Source: DATLXU01 sp035575515 | Lineage (GTDB): Bacteria > Acidobacteriota > Blastocatellia > UBA7656 | Reading direction: 5' to 3' | DNA: 64,000 nucleotides | Assembly (NCBI GenBank): GCA_035575515.1 | Contig: DATLXU010000101.1 | Coordinates: forward strand, 1 to 64,000 | Shown: piece after piece, positions 43,197-51,658 of the stretch | Numbering within the stretch: position 1 is the stretch's first letter | How the letters are laid out: each line of letters begins with the position of its first letter | Position numbers and translations under genes: made by a program | The notes under the pieces: generated by a model | What the model was told of the DNA's origin: nothing | The model's database searches: none | The model's input: only the letters and a program-made list of their open reading frames with translations

Positions 43197-45218
43197 ATGT
43201 CTCTCGAAACAAAGAGCTTTTATGAGTTCGGCGCTTTCCGCTTAAACCCTGAGGAGCGCCGCCTTCTGCGCGGCGACCGGACGGTTCCGCTCACACCGAA
43301 AGCATTTGAGGTGCTGCTTGCGCTGGTTGAAAGCGGCGGGCGGGTGGTCGGACGAAACGAATTGATGAAACGAATCTGGCCCGGCGCGGATATGGACGAA
43401 GCCAACCTCGCCGTGACCATCTCCCTGCTGAGAAAGGCGCTGGGCGAGCGGCCCGACGGCGGGCTTTACATCGAGACAGTTCCAAGACAGGGCTATCGCC
43501 TCGCCGCAAGCGTGACAGCCCCTTCGATTGAAGATAAAGAGGCAGAGGGCGCGCACGAAGATGCGATTGAAAAGGCCGCAGGCTCGACGGGCGCTGTGGC
43601 CCGGAAAATAGTTGAAAGCGAATTGCCTACTTTTGAACGGAGCGAGCGCGATGCTGAATCCGAATCAAAAAGCATTGTTAAACCGGCTGCTTCTCATAAA
43701 CAGCGAGCGAGTCTTGCGGCGCGAGCTGCGCGAAGCAAGAAAGCCGTAGCCGCGACCATTACGATAACAATCGCGGCGGCAGTTGTCGCTTATTTGGTTT
43801 TACTTAAACGGGCGAGCACGACAGCGCCCGCGCCTCGCAGGCTCGCCATCCTGCCGTTTCAAAATCTCAAGCCCGATGACGAGACAAACTTCCTGGGCTT
43901 CTCGCTGGCCGATGCCATAATAACGAAGCTCGGCTCGGTCGCCTCGCTCGTCGTGCGCCCTTCGTCTTACATCGAGAAGTATCGCGACCGCGAGGTTGAT
44001 CCGAAGAAAGCAGCGGCGGAACTCAATGTTGACCTGCTTATGATGGGCACCTTCATGAAGGAAGGCGAAAGCTTTAGAATCTCGACTCAATTGATAGACG
44101 TGACGAAGGGCGAAATACTGTCAAGATTCTCGCTCGATCTGAAATACCGGAACCTGCTCGCGGTTCAGGACGAAGTCGCGCAGAACATCATCGAGCAATT
44201 GCAGTTGAAGCTCTCATCCGAAGAGCACGCGCGGCTTGTGCAGAGGGGCACCGAAGACAATCTCGCTTATGAATACTTCCTGCGCGGCATTGACTTGTAT
44301 GCCAGAAACGATTTTCTGGCCGCCGTGCGATTGCTCGAAAAAGCCATCGAGATTGATTCTAACTTCGCGCTCGCGTGGGCGCATCTCGGGCGTGCTTATA
44401 ACGCCGTCGCTTCGTTCAAGCTGTTGGGCCGCGAGTATCACACGAAAGCGCAGGCGGCTTACGAGCAGGCGCTTGCGCTCAAGCCCGATCAGGTGGAAGC
44501 AACGATCTTCATGGCGAACCTGTTCACGGACACCAACCGGGTCGAGCAGTCAGTGCCGATGCTTCGGCGGCTGATTGAAGCCAATCCGAATAACGCGGAA
44601 GCTCACTGGGAATTAGGATATGCTTATCGCTTCGCCGGAATGCTCGATGAATCAATCGAGCAGTGCGAGCGGGCGCGCGCGCTCGATCCGAACGTTAAAA
44701 TCAACAGCTCGGCTTTTAACAGCTATCTCTACACAGGACAGTACGAAAAGTTCCTAAGGAGCCTGCCTGTGACTGACGATAACGCCTTCATCGTTTTTTA
44801 CAGAGGGCTTGGCAATTATTATTTGAGGAACTGGCAGCAGGCAGCCGCGGATTTCGATCGCGCATACGAGCTTGACCCACAGCTCTACACGCAGATTGGC
44901 AAGGCTCTCAGCTACACGATAAAGAATCAGAAGGTCGGGGCAACAGAGTTGCTGCGCGACGTGGAGCGGGCAATCGAGCAGAGCGAGGGCGGAGAGGCCG
45001 AAGGGATTTACAAGCTGGCTCAGGCTTATGCCGTGACGGGCGAAAAGCGGGCGGCGCTTCGCGTCCTAGGGCGAAGCATCGAGCGCGGCTTTTTTTGCTA
45101 CCTGTATTTCATGAGCGATCCGCTTCTGGCAAGCCTTCGCGGCGAGGACGAGTACGCTGAGTTGATGGAGTTAGCCCGCAAACGGCACGAAGAGTTCAAG
45201 CGCGTCTTCTTTCAGTAA
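43197..45218 (+). CDS. CadC-like membrane regulator: winged helix, TolB-like domain, TPRs (copy 1)
   Basis: 673 residues. An N-terminal OmpR/PhoB-type winged-helix DNA-binding domain (about 8-105: FGAFRLNPEERRLLRGDR, LTPKAFEVLLALVE, AVTISLLRKALGE, IETVPRQGYRL) is followed by a charged linker and one membrane helix (about 185-205). A TolB-like N-terminal domain follows (RRLAILPFQNLKPDDETNFLGFSLADAI), then several TPRs (about 350-640) and a conserved end (GFFCYLYFMSDPLL). There is no receiver domain: the outside part probably senses a signal and the winged helix acts at the membrane, as in CadC/ToxR. It could control the divergent secretory block at 35314-43016. Start 43197 gives the usual N-terminus; the 180-base upstream gap is AT-rich. 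Confidence 0.9.
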   Translation: MSLETKSFYEFGAFRLNPEERRLLRGDRTVPLTPKAFEVLLALVESGGRVVGRNELMKRIWPGADMDEANLAVTISLLRKALGERPDGGLYIETVPRQGYRLAASVTAPSIEDKEAEGAHEDAIEKAAGSTGAVARKIVESELPTFERSERDAESESKSIVKPAASHKQRASLAARAARSKKAVAATITITIAAAVVAYLVLLKRASTTAPAPRRLAILPFQNLKPDDETNFLGFSLADAIITKLGSVASLVVRPSSYIEKYRDREVDPKKAAAELNVDLLMMGTFMKEGESFRISTQLIDVTKGEILSRFSLDLKYRNLLAVQDEVAQNIIEQLQLKLSSEEHARLVQRGTEDNLAYEYFLRGIDLYARNDFLAAVRLLEKAIEIDSNFALAWAHLGRAYNAVASFKLLGREYHTKAQAAYEQALALKPDQVEATIFMANLFTDTNRVEQSVPMLRRLIEANPNNAEAHWELGYAYRFAGMLDESIEQCERARALDPNVKINSSAFNSYLYTGQYEKFLRSLPVTDDNAFIVFYRGLGNYYLRNWQQAAADFDRAYELDPQLYTQIGKALSYTIKNQKVGATELLRDVERAIEQSEGGEAEGIYKLAQAYAVTGEKRAALRVLGRSIERGFFCYLYFMSDPLLASLRGEDEYAELMELARKRHEEFKRVFFQ

Positions 45219-45333
45219 GAAGTTCCATCTTTATACTCTTGTCCTGATTTTGAAGCAGGCTTATTATGCATTTGCTCTTCGTCCTCTCCGTTGAAGCGAT
45301 TAATCTCTCAGCGATTGATAAAAGGAGACGATT

Positions 45334-47337
45334 GTGAGACCAGCAGCGAGTTTGCCGAAAAGACATCTATACGAATTCGATTCTTTCATTCTCGATGAGA
45401 CAGAGCGTACGCTGCTGCGCGGGGGAACGATTGTGCCGCTCACTCTAAAAGCGTTAGACCTGCTGCTTGCGCTCGTGAGCAATGCCGGGCGCGTGATGGA
45501 AAAAGAAGAGCTGATGGAAAGAGTATGGTCCGATGCTTTCGTCGAGGAAGCGAACCTCGCCGTGAACATCTCCATGTTGAGAAAGGCGCTCGGTGAGCGG
45601 CCCCGTGGCGGCCAGTACATCGAGACAATCCCGCGACGAGGCTATCGCTTCGCCGCCGAGGTGAAAGAAGTCTGGGATGAGCAAACAGAATCTAAAGAGG
45701 TTATTCAGCATCCAGAGAGCAAGCAGAAAACTGAACAAGCCGATGCGGCAAGCTCAGGTTTAGTGCTTGAATCAACGCAAGCGACAGCCACAGCGCAAAC
45801 GACTCCGCGAATTGCGCGCGGCCTTGCGAACTATTTCGCGAAGCGTAAGCGATTAACCATCATCATCCTGACGCTTGCCGTCATACCTCTAATCGCAATC
45901 GCTTATTTGCTCGTTGCGAATAAGGAAGGCAATCGCGCGACGGCTCAAATGAAGCGGCTCGCCGTATTGCCGTTCAAGAATCAGAAGCCTGATGAGGAGA
46001 CAGATTTTCTCGGCTTCTCGCTCGCCGATTCCGTCATAAACAAACTTGGCTATGTGAAGTCGCTCGTCGTGCGCCCGTCTTCATACGTGCAGAGGTACGC
46101 GGGACAGGAGCAGAATCCTGCGCAGATTGCGCAAGAGCTGGACGTGAACACATTGCTCATGGGCAGCTACATAAAAGACGGCAACGACCTGAGAGTCAAC
46201 GCGCAACTGGTTGACGTTGCGAGCGGCGAAAAATTATGGAGTGAGACCATTGATGTGAGGTACGACCGGCTGCTCCAGTTGCAGGACTACGTGGCGCGGC
46301 AGGTGGTCAAGGGCTTGAGGCTGAACCTCACTGCTTCGGAAGACCGGCAGTTCAACCGCAGCGTATCGGATAATCCTGTAGCTTACGAATACTTTCTTCG
46401 CAGCCGCTACCTGATGTCGACGAGCAATCACCGCAAGGCGATTGAGCTGCTGGAAAAATCTGTCGAGCTTGATCCGAACAACGCGCTGGCGTGGGCTTAT
46501 CTTGGGCGGGCGTACAACATCAACGCGCTGCAACAGTACGGCGGCAGGGAAGATTATGTGAAGGCCGAAGCCGCATTCGAGCAATCGCTCGCGCTCGACC
46601 CGCAACAGCCTCAAGCGCGATTGATGGAGGCTAAGCTGTTTACCGAGACGGGCCGCGTTGCACAGTCAGCGCCGATGTTAATCGAGCTTGTTAAGGCGAA
46701 CCCGAACATGGCCGAAGCGCACTGGGAACTGAGTTATGCATATCGCTACGCAGGGATGCTCGACGAATCAATCGCGGAAGGCGAGCGCGCGCTCCAGCTC
46801 GACACAAATCTGGAGTCGCACCTGTTCAACAGCCACCTGTATGCGGGTCGGTACGAAAAGTTCCTGAGCAGTCTGCCGCTCTATGAAAACGATTACGTGA
46901 TGTTTTATCGCGGGCTTGGCTATTACTACATGAGCGAATGGTCGCGCGCTGCCGCTGCATTCGAGCGCGCGTCGGAGTTGAATCCCTCGACCGTTTTTTC
47001 ACAAATCGGTAAGGCGTTCAGGCAAGCCATCGCAGGCAACGCGCGCGAAGGGATTGAAACGCTGAAGGCTGCCGAAGCTCAAATCGAAAAGGGCGGCGTT
47101 GGCGATGGAGAGATAACCTACAAATTCGCTCAAGCATATTCGGCGCTCGGCGATAAAGAGGCGGCCATTCGCGCGCTCGACCGCAGCATTGAGCAAGGCT
47201 TTTTCTGCTATCCGTATTTTGCGAGCGACCCGCTGTTGAGGAGCATACGAAGCGAGCCTGCCTGCGCCGCCGCGCTCGAGAAGGCGCGCAAGCGCCACGA
47301 AGATTTCAAGCGCACCCTCGAAGCGGGCAACCCATGA
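45334..47337 (+). CDS. CadC-like membrane regulator: winged helix, TolB-like domain, TPRs (copy 2)
   Basis: 667-residue paralogue of the preceding gene, with the same order: winged helix (8-108), linker, membrane helix (LTIIILTLAVIPLIAIAYLLV), TolB-like domain (KRLAVLPFKNQKPDEETDFLGFSLAD) and TPRs. It also shares the AHWELxYAYRxAGMLDESI and GFFCYPYFASDPLL segments. The pair is a tandem duplication, separated by 115 bases. The start is GTG at 45334, supported by AAAGGAG eight bases upstream. The linkers between the winged helix and the membrane helix differ most, and the DNA-recognition helices are very similar, so the two may share targets. Confidence 0.9.
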   Translation: MRPAASLPKRHLYEFDSFILDETERTLLRGGTIVPLTLKALDLLLALVSNAGRVMEKEELMERVWSDAFVEEANLAVNISMLRKALGERPRGGQYIETIPRRGYRFAAEVKEVWDEQTESKEVIQHPESKQKTEQADAASSGLVLESTQATATAQTTPRIARGLANYFAKRKRLTIIILTLAVIPLIAIAYLLVANKEGNRATAQMKRLAVLPFKNQKPDEETDFLGFSLADSVINKLGYVKSLVVRPSSYVQRYAGQEQNPAQIAQELDVNTLLMGSYIKDGNDLRVNAQLVDVASGEKLWSETIDVRYDRLLQLQDYVARQVVKGLRLNLTASEDRQFNRSVSDNPVAYEYFLRSRYLMSTSNHRKAIELLEKSVELDPNNALAWAYLGRAYNINALQQYGGREDYVKAEAAFEQSLALDPQQPQARLMEAKLFTETGRVAQSAPMLIELVKANPNMAEAHWELSYAYRYAGMLDESIAEGERALQLDTNLESHLFNSHLYAGRYEKFLSSLPLYENDYVMFYRGLGYYYMSEWSRAAAAFERASELNPSTVFSQIGKAFRQAIAGNAREGIETLKAAEAQIEKGGVGDGEITYKFAQAYSALGDKEAAIRALDRSIEQGFFCYPYFASDPLLRSIRSEPACAAALEKARKRHEDFKRTLEAGNP

Positions 47338-47373
47338 ATTGTCGTCACTGGTCATCCGGCTGCGGCAAACTCT

Positions 47374-48534
47374 TTACACAGCCGACGCGCCCTCGCGTAT
47401 GAGCGCGCGGCCTATGACCATTCGCTGTATCTGATTCGTGCCCTCGTAAATCTGAGTTATCTTTGCGTCCCGCATGTACTTTTCAATCGGATAGTCGCGG
47501 CAATAACCATATCCGCCGAACAACTGCACTGCGTCGGTGCTCACGCGCATCGCCGTGTCTGTCGCAAAGACTTTCGACATAGCCGACAGCTTCGACACGT
47601 CCTTCACGCCTGCGTCAACCGCTCGCGCGGCGGCGTAAACCAGATGGCGCGCAGCTTCGACCTGTGTAGCCATGTCCGCGAGCATGAATTGAATCCCCTG
47701 AAACGATGCTATTGATTGGCCGAACTGCTGCCGGTTCTTCGTGTAGTCAAGCGCGAGGTCGAGCGCGCCCTGCGCGATGCCCAATCCCTGAGCGGCAACG
47801 AAAGGCCGCGCAACATCGAGCGTCATCATCGCGTGCTTGAACCCCCGTCCCTCAACTCCGCCGAGCAGTTCAGATGCGCTCACGCGCACGTTACGGAAAT
47901 GCGTTTCGTTCACTGGCACGCAGCGAATGCCCATCAGGTCTTCACGCTTTCCAAGCTCAAAGCCGGGAGTGTCGCGCTCGACGATAAAGCCCGTGACTCC
48001 GCGAGTGCCGCGCTCAGGATTCACGGTCGCAAAGACGGTGTAGATGCTGGCAGCCGCGCCGTTCGTGGTCCATTTCTTGTCCCCGTTAATGACATAATCA
48101 TCGCCTTCGCGCTCGGCTCGCGTTTTAAGGCTGCCCGCATCAGAGCCTGCCGTTTTCTCCGAGAGACAAAACGCGATCAACTTTTTGCCCGATGCAATGT
48201 CGGGCAGGTATTTCTTCTTCTGCTCCTCGGTCCCGCCCAACACAATCGGAAGTGACCCAAGCGCATTCACAACATAAGTGCAGCCGATGCCGCCGCAGGC
48301 GCGCGAGATTTCTTCGACAACTATGCACAGGTTCAAAAGGCCCGCGCCCGCTCCGCCGTAATCTTTCGGAATCCAGAGTCCCATCAGCCCGGCCTCTTTC
48401 AGCGCGTTGATGACGCTCCAGGGGTACTCGCCCGTTCGATCAAGCTCTGCGGCAATGGGGCGAACATATTTTTCCGCGATGTCGCGCGCAAGGTCGCGAT
48501 AGTGGATATTGTCTTTCGTCAGAAGTTCGTCCAC
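47374..48534 (-). CDS. acyl-CoA dehydrogenase
   Basis: 386-residue cytosolic FAD enzyme that makes the first alpha-beta double bond in acyl-CoA oxidation, passing electrons to ETF. Visible motifs are the FAD/substrate signature CLSEKTAGSDAGSLKTRA, KKWTTNGAAAS, MTLDVARPFVAAQGLGIAQGALDLAL, RQQFGQSIASFQGIQFMLADM, LFGGYGYCRDYPIEKYMRDAK and the catalytic Glu in IYEGTNQIQRMVIGR (short-chain type position). The start is GTG at 48534, with AAGGAGG nine bases upstream. No ETF or thiolase is adjacent, so chain length (butyryl, isobutyryl or similar) is open. Confidence 0.95.
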   Translation of the reverse strand: MDELLTKDNIHYRDLARDIAEKYVRPIAAELDRTGEYPWSVINALKEAGLMGLWIPKDYGGAGAGLLNLCIVVEEISRACGGIGCTYVVNALGSLPIVLGGTEEQKKKYLPDIASGKKLIAFCLSEKTAGSDAGSLKTRAEREGDDYVINGDKKWTTNGAAASIYTVFATVNPERGTRGVTGFIVERDTPGFELGKREDLMGIRCVPVNETHFRNVRVSASELLGGVEGRGFKHAMMTLDVARPFVAAQGLGIAQGALDLALDYTKNRQQFGQSIASFQGIQFMLADMATQVEAARHLVYAAARAVDAGVKDVSKLSAMSKVFATDTAMRVSTDAVQLFGGYGYCRDYPIEKYMRDAKITQIYEGTNQIQRMVIGRALIREGASAV

Positions 48535-48727
48535 AGATGATTCCTCCTTGTGGGTGTCGCTTGTGTTTCAGTCACCTGCAATCATTCATGCTCTCTGAAT
48601 TGAGCAACAGCGATAACTCGCCGATTTTATCGGCGCGCTGCGCGGGCAGTCAAACCGAGCAGAGCAACAGCGCGCAAAAAGAGCGCGCTTTATTAATCAA
48701 TGTGCCTTGATGATTATTTGACGAGAA

Positions 48728-49780
48728 TCAATTTGTCGAAGCGAGTATGAGCACGCCGTTGCCCGCAATCGCGTTAAGGTGCTGTTCGACGAGCGCGCGC
48801 AATTCGGCGGGCGACATCCGCACCATCTCTTCCAGCGTGTAGTCAGCCAAAACGCGCTTCGCTACTTCGTAGCCGAGCAGGTAGCCTCCGCGCGATGGCG
48901 CTTCGTCAGTAGCGTTATTCGTAAACCATTGCTCGTAGCTTTCGGGCGGGGCTTCGGTTTTGACGAGTTCGAGGAAGCGCGCGGCGCTCACGCTCAAATC
49001 CCGCTGCTGCGTTGCAATCTCTTCATCCGTGAAGTGCAGGTAGAGCGAGCGCGGCAGAAACGGGTAGCACTCTTCCGTGCCCGCAACGGCCATGCCTTCG
49101 ATAATCAAAGGCATGTGCGGCGCTCGAAAATCTGCGAGCGAAGGATTCCGAAACAGGAAGCTGAAATGATATAGATGAAAGAACTCGTGCGTGATTGCGA
49201 TGCGAACCTGTTCGGGCGAATAAGTTGACAGCGCCTCCATGCCCAGACAAAGCGTGTCGGGAATCCCCGCGTCGTTTTGCACGGCCCGCACCGCGCCGTC
49301 AAAACGAAACAGACTCAAGCCGATGTAGATGTCATTCTGCTGCGTGTACTCAGCGAAGCGCACGTGCTTGAAATTGATGAACGCCTGAATGATGTTGTTG
49401 TAAATCGTCTTGTTGAGTTCGCGGATGGCTTCGACCTGCGAGGGGACGCGGATCAAAAACTCTCTGAGCATTGCGCGGCGCTCGCGCGGCGTAGCGTCGC
49501 GATAGACGGCGCGATCAAAATAATCGCGATATTTGCTTTCGACCATTCGCATCCAGAGGCGGCGCTGGACGAACGGGGTCTTGCTCTTAGCAACGTCCCA
49601 AAAGGCAAGGAAGTCATCAACGATGTTTATGACTTTGTGGCCGTTGAGAAGCCTCTCTAAAGCTGAGCGCTCATCAGCGATGAACTGCGGATTGGCATCG
49701 GCGCGCGCCGAAAGGGCGTGTGACAAGGAGACAGCCAGAACAATCAGGATGGCGATTTTGTTGAATCGAAGCATCCGCAT
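48728..49780 (-). CDS. secreted HExxH peptidase-like protein
   Basis: 350 residues with a signal peptide (FNKIAILIVLAVSLSHALSA). A zinc-peptidase motif occurs in AITHEFFHLYHF (near residue 207). A likely third ligand is Glu in PLIIEGMAVAGTEEC about 30 residues later, the spacing seen in gluzincin-like DUF2268 proteins. The remainder is helical and charged. Function unknown. It is transcribed toward the acyl-CoA dehydrogenase gene with a 190-base gap and divergently from ruvX. Confidence 0.65.
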   Translation of the reverse strand: MRMLRFNKIAILIVLAVSLSHALSARADANPQFIADERSALERLLNGHKVINIVDDFLAFWDVAKSKTPFVQRRLWMRMVESKYRDYFDRAVYRDATPRERRAMLREFLIRVPSQVEAIRELNKTIYNNIIQAFINFKHVRFAEYTQQNDIYIGLSLFRFDGAVRAVQNDAGIPDTLCLGMEALSTYSPEQVRIAITHEFFHLYHFSFLFRNPSLADFRAPHMPLIIEGMAVAGTEECYPFLPRSLYLHFTDEEIATQQRDLSVSAARFLELVKTEAPPESYEQWFTNNATDEAPSRGGYLLGYEVAKRVLADYTLEEMVRMSPAELRALVEQHLNAIAGNGVLILASTN

Positions 49781-49934
49781 CTCCTTTGAGATTAGTCCCG
49801 GCGCTCGGCTTGTCCACCATTTGCTAGAATGAACGCGCGCAACCTCGGAAAGTTGCAGCCCAATTAGATTAAATCAACTCTGGCGAAACGCAAAGTGTAA
49901 ATATGCCGGGTCTCGCGCCGCGCTTTGCGGTTCG

Positions 49935-49964
49935 TTGACACTTGCAATGCGCGGTACCTATACT
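49935..49964 (+). promoter_or_regulatory. strong sigma-70-type promoter of ruvX-mltG
   Basis: TTGACA (49935-49940), an 18-base spacer, TATACT (49959-49964). The ruvX ATG (49973) begins only eight bases after the -10, about where transcription should start, and no Shine-Dalgarno sequence intervenes. A leaderless mRNA is predicted. Confidence 0.65.
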
Positions 49965-49972
49965 TTTTTGCA

Positions 49973-50392
49973 ATGCGGGTGCTCGCATTAGACTTTGGCA
50001 GCAAGCGAATCGGCGCGGCAGTATCGGACGAGCTTGGCATAACGGTTCGCCCGGTCGAAACGATTCGCCGCTCAAATGACAGCCAGGCAATCGCGCGAGT
50101 GAAAAGTCTTGTAGAGCAACTCGAAGCTAAGGTGGTCGTCGTGGGTCTGCCGCTAAGGATGGATGGGACCGCAGGCGATGCAGCCGACCGCGTGATTAAA
50201 TTTGTTGAACGCCTTCAATCCGAACTCGATGTGCCCGTCTTCACGCAGGACGAGCGATTGACCAGCTACGAAGCCGAGCAGATGATGATAGAGCGCGGGC
50301 TGAGCCGCTCGCAGCGGCGCGCTCGCAGTGACGAGTTCGCGGCGATGATAATCCTGGAGGACTACTTATCGAAAACCAGGACGAACAACTGA
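49973..50392 (+). CDS. ruvX: RuvX/YqgF, Holliday-junction resolvase-like RNase
   Basis: 139-residue RNase H-fold nuclease required for 16S rRNA 5'-end maturation in E. coli and also named a putative Holliday-junction resolvase. Motifs are LALDFGSKRIGAAVSD (first catalytic Asp, residue 7), VVGLPLRMDGTAGDAA, FTQDERLTSYEAEQMM and the last acidic residue in SDEFAAMIILEDYL. An in-frame upstream ATG-less stretch could extend it by 16 codons, but the promoter lies there. Its stop overlaps the mltG start region by 25 bases. Confidence 0.93.
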   Translation: MRVLALDFGSKRIGAAVSDELGITVRPVETIRRSNDSQAIARVKSLVEQLEAKVVVVGLPLRMDGTAGDAADRVIKFVERLQSELDVPVFTQDERLTSYEAEQMMIERGLSRSQRRARSDEFAAMIILEDYLSKTRTNN

Positions 50393-51555
50393 ATATTGCT
50401 GAAGCGCAAACGGGCGAGGCGCGACTGCCCGCAAGCCAGCCGCCGCAGGCGAGCATTGATGCGACTCCGCCGAAGCGCCGCTGGTTTCGCGTTTTTGTCG
50501 CGCTCGTTTTTTTATTGATTATCGCGCTCGGCGTGGGGCTTGTCGTCTGGATCAGAGCGAGCGCGACGAAACCGGTCGAGCACGACGCGGAGCAGATAAT
50601 TACCATCGAGCACGGCACAACGCTGAACGGCGTGATCGCTCGTTTGAGCGAAGCAGGGATAGTGCGCTACCCGACCGCGCTCAAAATTTATCTGAAGCTA
50701 ACTGGCAGCGGCGCAACTCCCAAGGCGGGCGATTATAAATTTGATTCGCCCATCTCGCCGCTTCAGGCAATCGAAAAGATCGAGCGCGGCGAAGTCTTTC
50801 GCCAGTACGTCACCATTCCCGAAGGATTTAATCGCTTCGACATCGCCGAGAAACTTGCCGACGCAACTCAGAAGGCGACGCGCGAAGAGTTCCTTCGTCT
50901 TATGGACAAAGACGAGTTCCTTCGCTTTGCGCAAGACCCCGCGCTCATAAGGCTGGTCAAAGAAGAAATTCCGCCCGAAGTCACAAACCTCGAAGGCTAT
51001 CTTTTCCCTGACACATACAGTTTCACGCTCAAGGACAGGCCGGAAGATTTGATTCGAATGATGGTCGCGCGATTTAAAGAGGTCTTCAAGCCTGAGTGGA
51101 AACAACAGGCCCAAAAGCTCGGAATGTCGGTCCACAAAATCGTGACGCTCGCTTCGATGATTGAAGAGGAAGCGAAAGTGCCTGACGAGCGCCCGCGCAT
51201 GGCATCGGTCTTTTACAACCGACTGAAAAAGGGGATGAAGCTTCAGAGCGACCCAACTTTCATTTATGCGGCAAAGCTCGCGGGCAACTACGACGGCAAC
51301 CCGAACAACGGATACCGCGACAGGCCCTCGCCCTACAATACTTATTTCACGGACAAGCTGCCGCCCGGCCCTATAGCCTCGCCGGGCCGCGCTTCGCTCG
51401 AAGCCGCGCTCTATCCTGAGAATTCCGATTATTTATACTTTGTCGTGAGCGGGACCGATGGCCGTCATAAATTTTCTCGCACACAAGCTGAGCATGACTT
51501 AGCAGTAGCAGAGTATCGCCGCCAGCAGGAGGAGCTTAAGCTTCAACAGCAGTGA
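50368..51555 (+). CDS. mltG: endolytic murein transglycosylase MltG
   Basis: 395 residues from this start. A cytosolic tail is followed by one membrane helix (VFVALVFLLIIALGVGLVVWI), a LysM-like subdomain (ITIEHGTTLNGVIARLSEAGI) and the YceG catalytic domain, with the essential Glu in ASMIEEEAKVPDERPRMASVFYNRL and SPYNTYFTDKLPPGPIASPGRASLEAA. It cuts nascent glycan strands in the periplasm and sets their length. The frame has no ATG, GTG or TTG between the preceding stop (50329) and TTG 50515, which lies inside the membrane helix. GGAGG (50356-50360) is seven bases before an ATC at 50368, so initiation at ATC (or a base error for ATG) is proposed. Coupled to ruvX. Confidence 0.88.
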   Translation: MENQDEQLNIAEAQTGEARLPASQPPQASIDATPPKRRWFRVFVALVFLLIIALGVGLVVWIRASATKPVEHDAEQIITIEHGTTLNGVIARLSEAGIVRYPTALKIYLKLTGSGATPKAGDYKFDSPISPLQAIEKIERGEVFRQYVTIPEGFNRFDIAEKLADATQKATREEFLRLMDKDEFLRFAQDPALIRLVKEEIPPEVTNLEGYLFPDTYSFTLKDRPEDLIRMMVARFKEVFKPEWKQQAQKLGMSVHKIVTLASMIEEEAKVPDERPRMASVFYNRLKKGMKLQSDPTFIYAAKLAGNYDGNPNNGYRDRPSPYNTYFTDKLPPGPIASPGRASLEAALYPENSDYLYFVVSGTDGRHKFSRTQAEHDLAVAEYRRQQEELKLQQQ

Positions 51556-51557
51556 TT

Positions 51558-51655
51558 GGAGGATTCAGAGAATCGAAGACGCGCGATCCGAGCTTCCGCA
51601 AGCTGGCAAGCAGGCAATGAAGAATCTTTGAAGCTCTCCGCTTCTCCGATTCTCC
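51558..51655. repeat. foldback repeat, GGAGAATCGGAGAA-word family
   Basis: The left arm GGAGGATTCAGAGAATCGAA (51558-51577) and the right arm with CTCTCCGCTTCTCCGATTCT (51634-51653) are imperfect complements across a loop of about 55 bases. It lies between convergent mltG and htrA and almost fills the space, so it may terminate both. Confidence 0.7.
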
Positions 51656-51658
51656 ACT

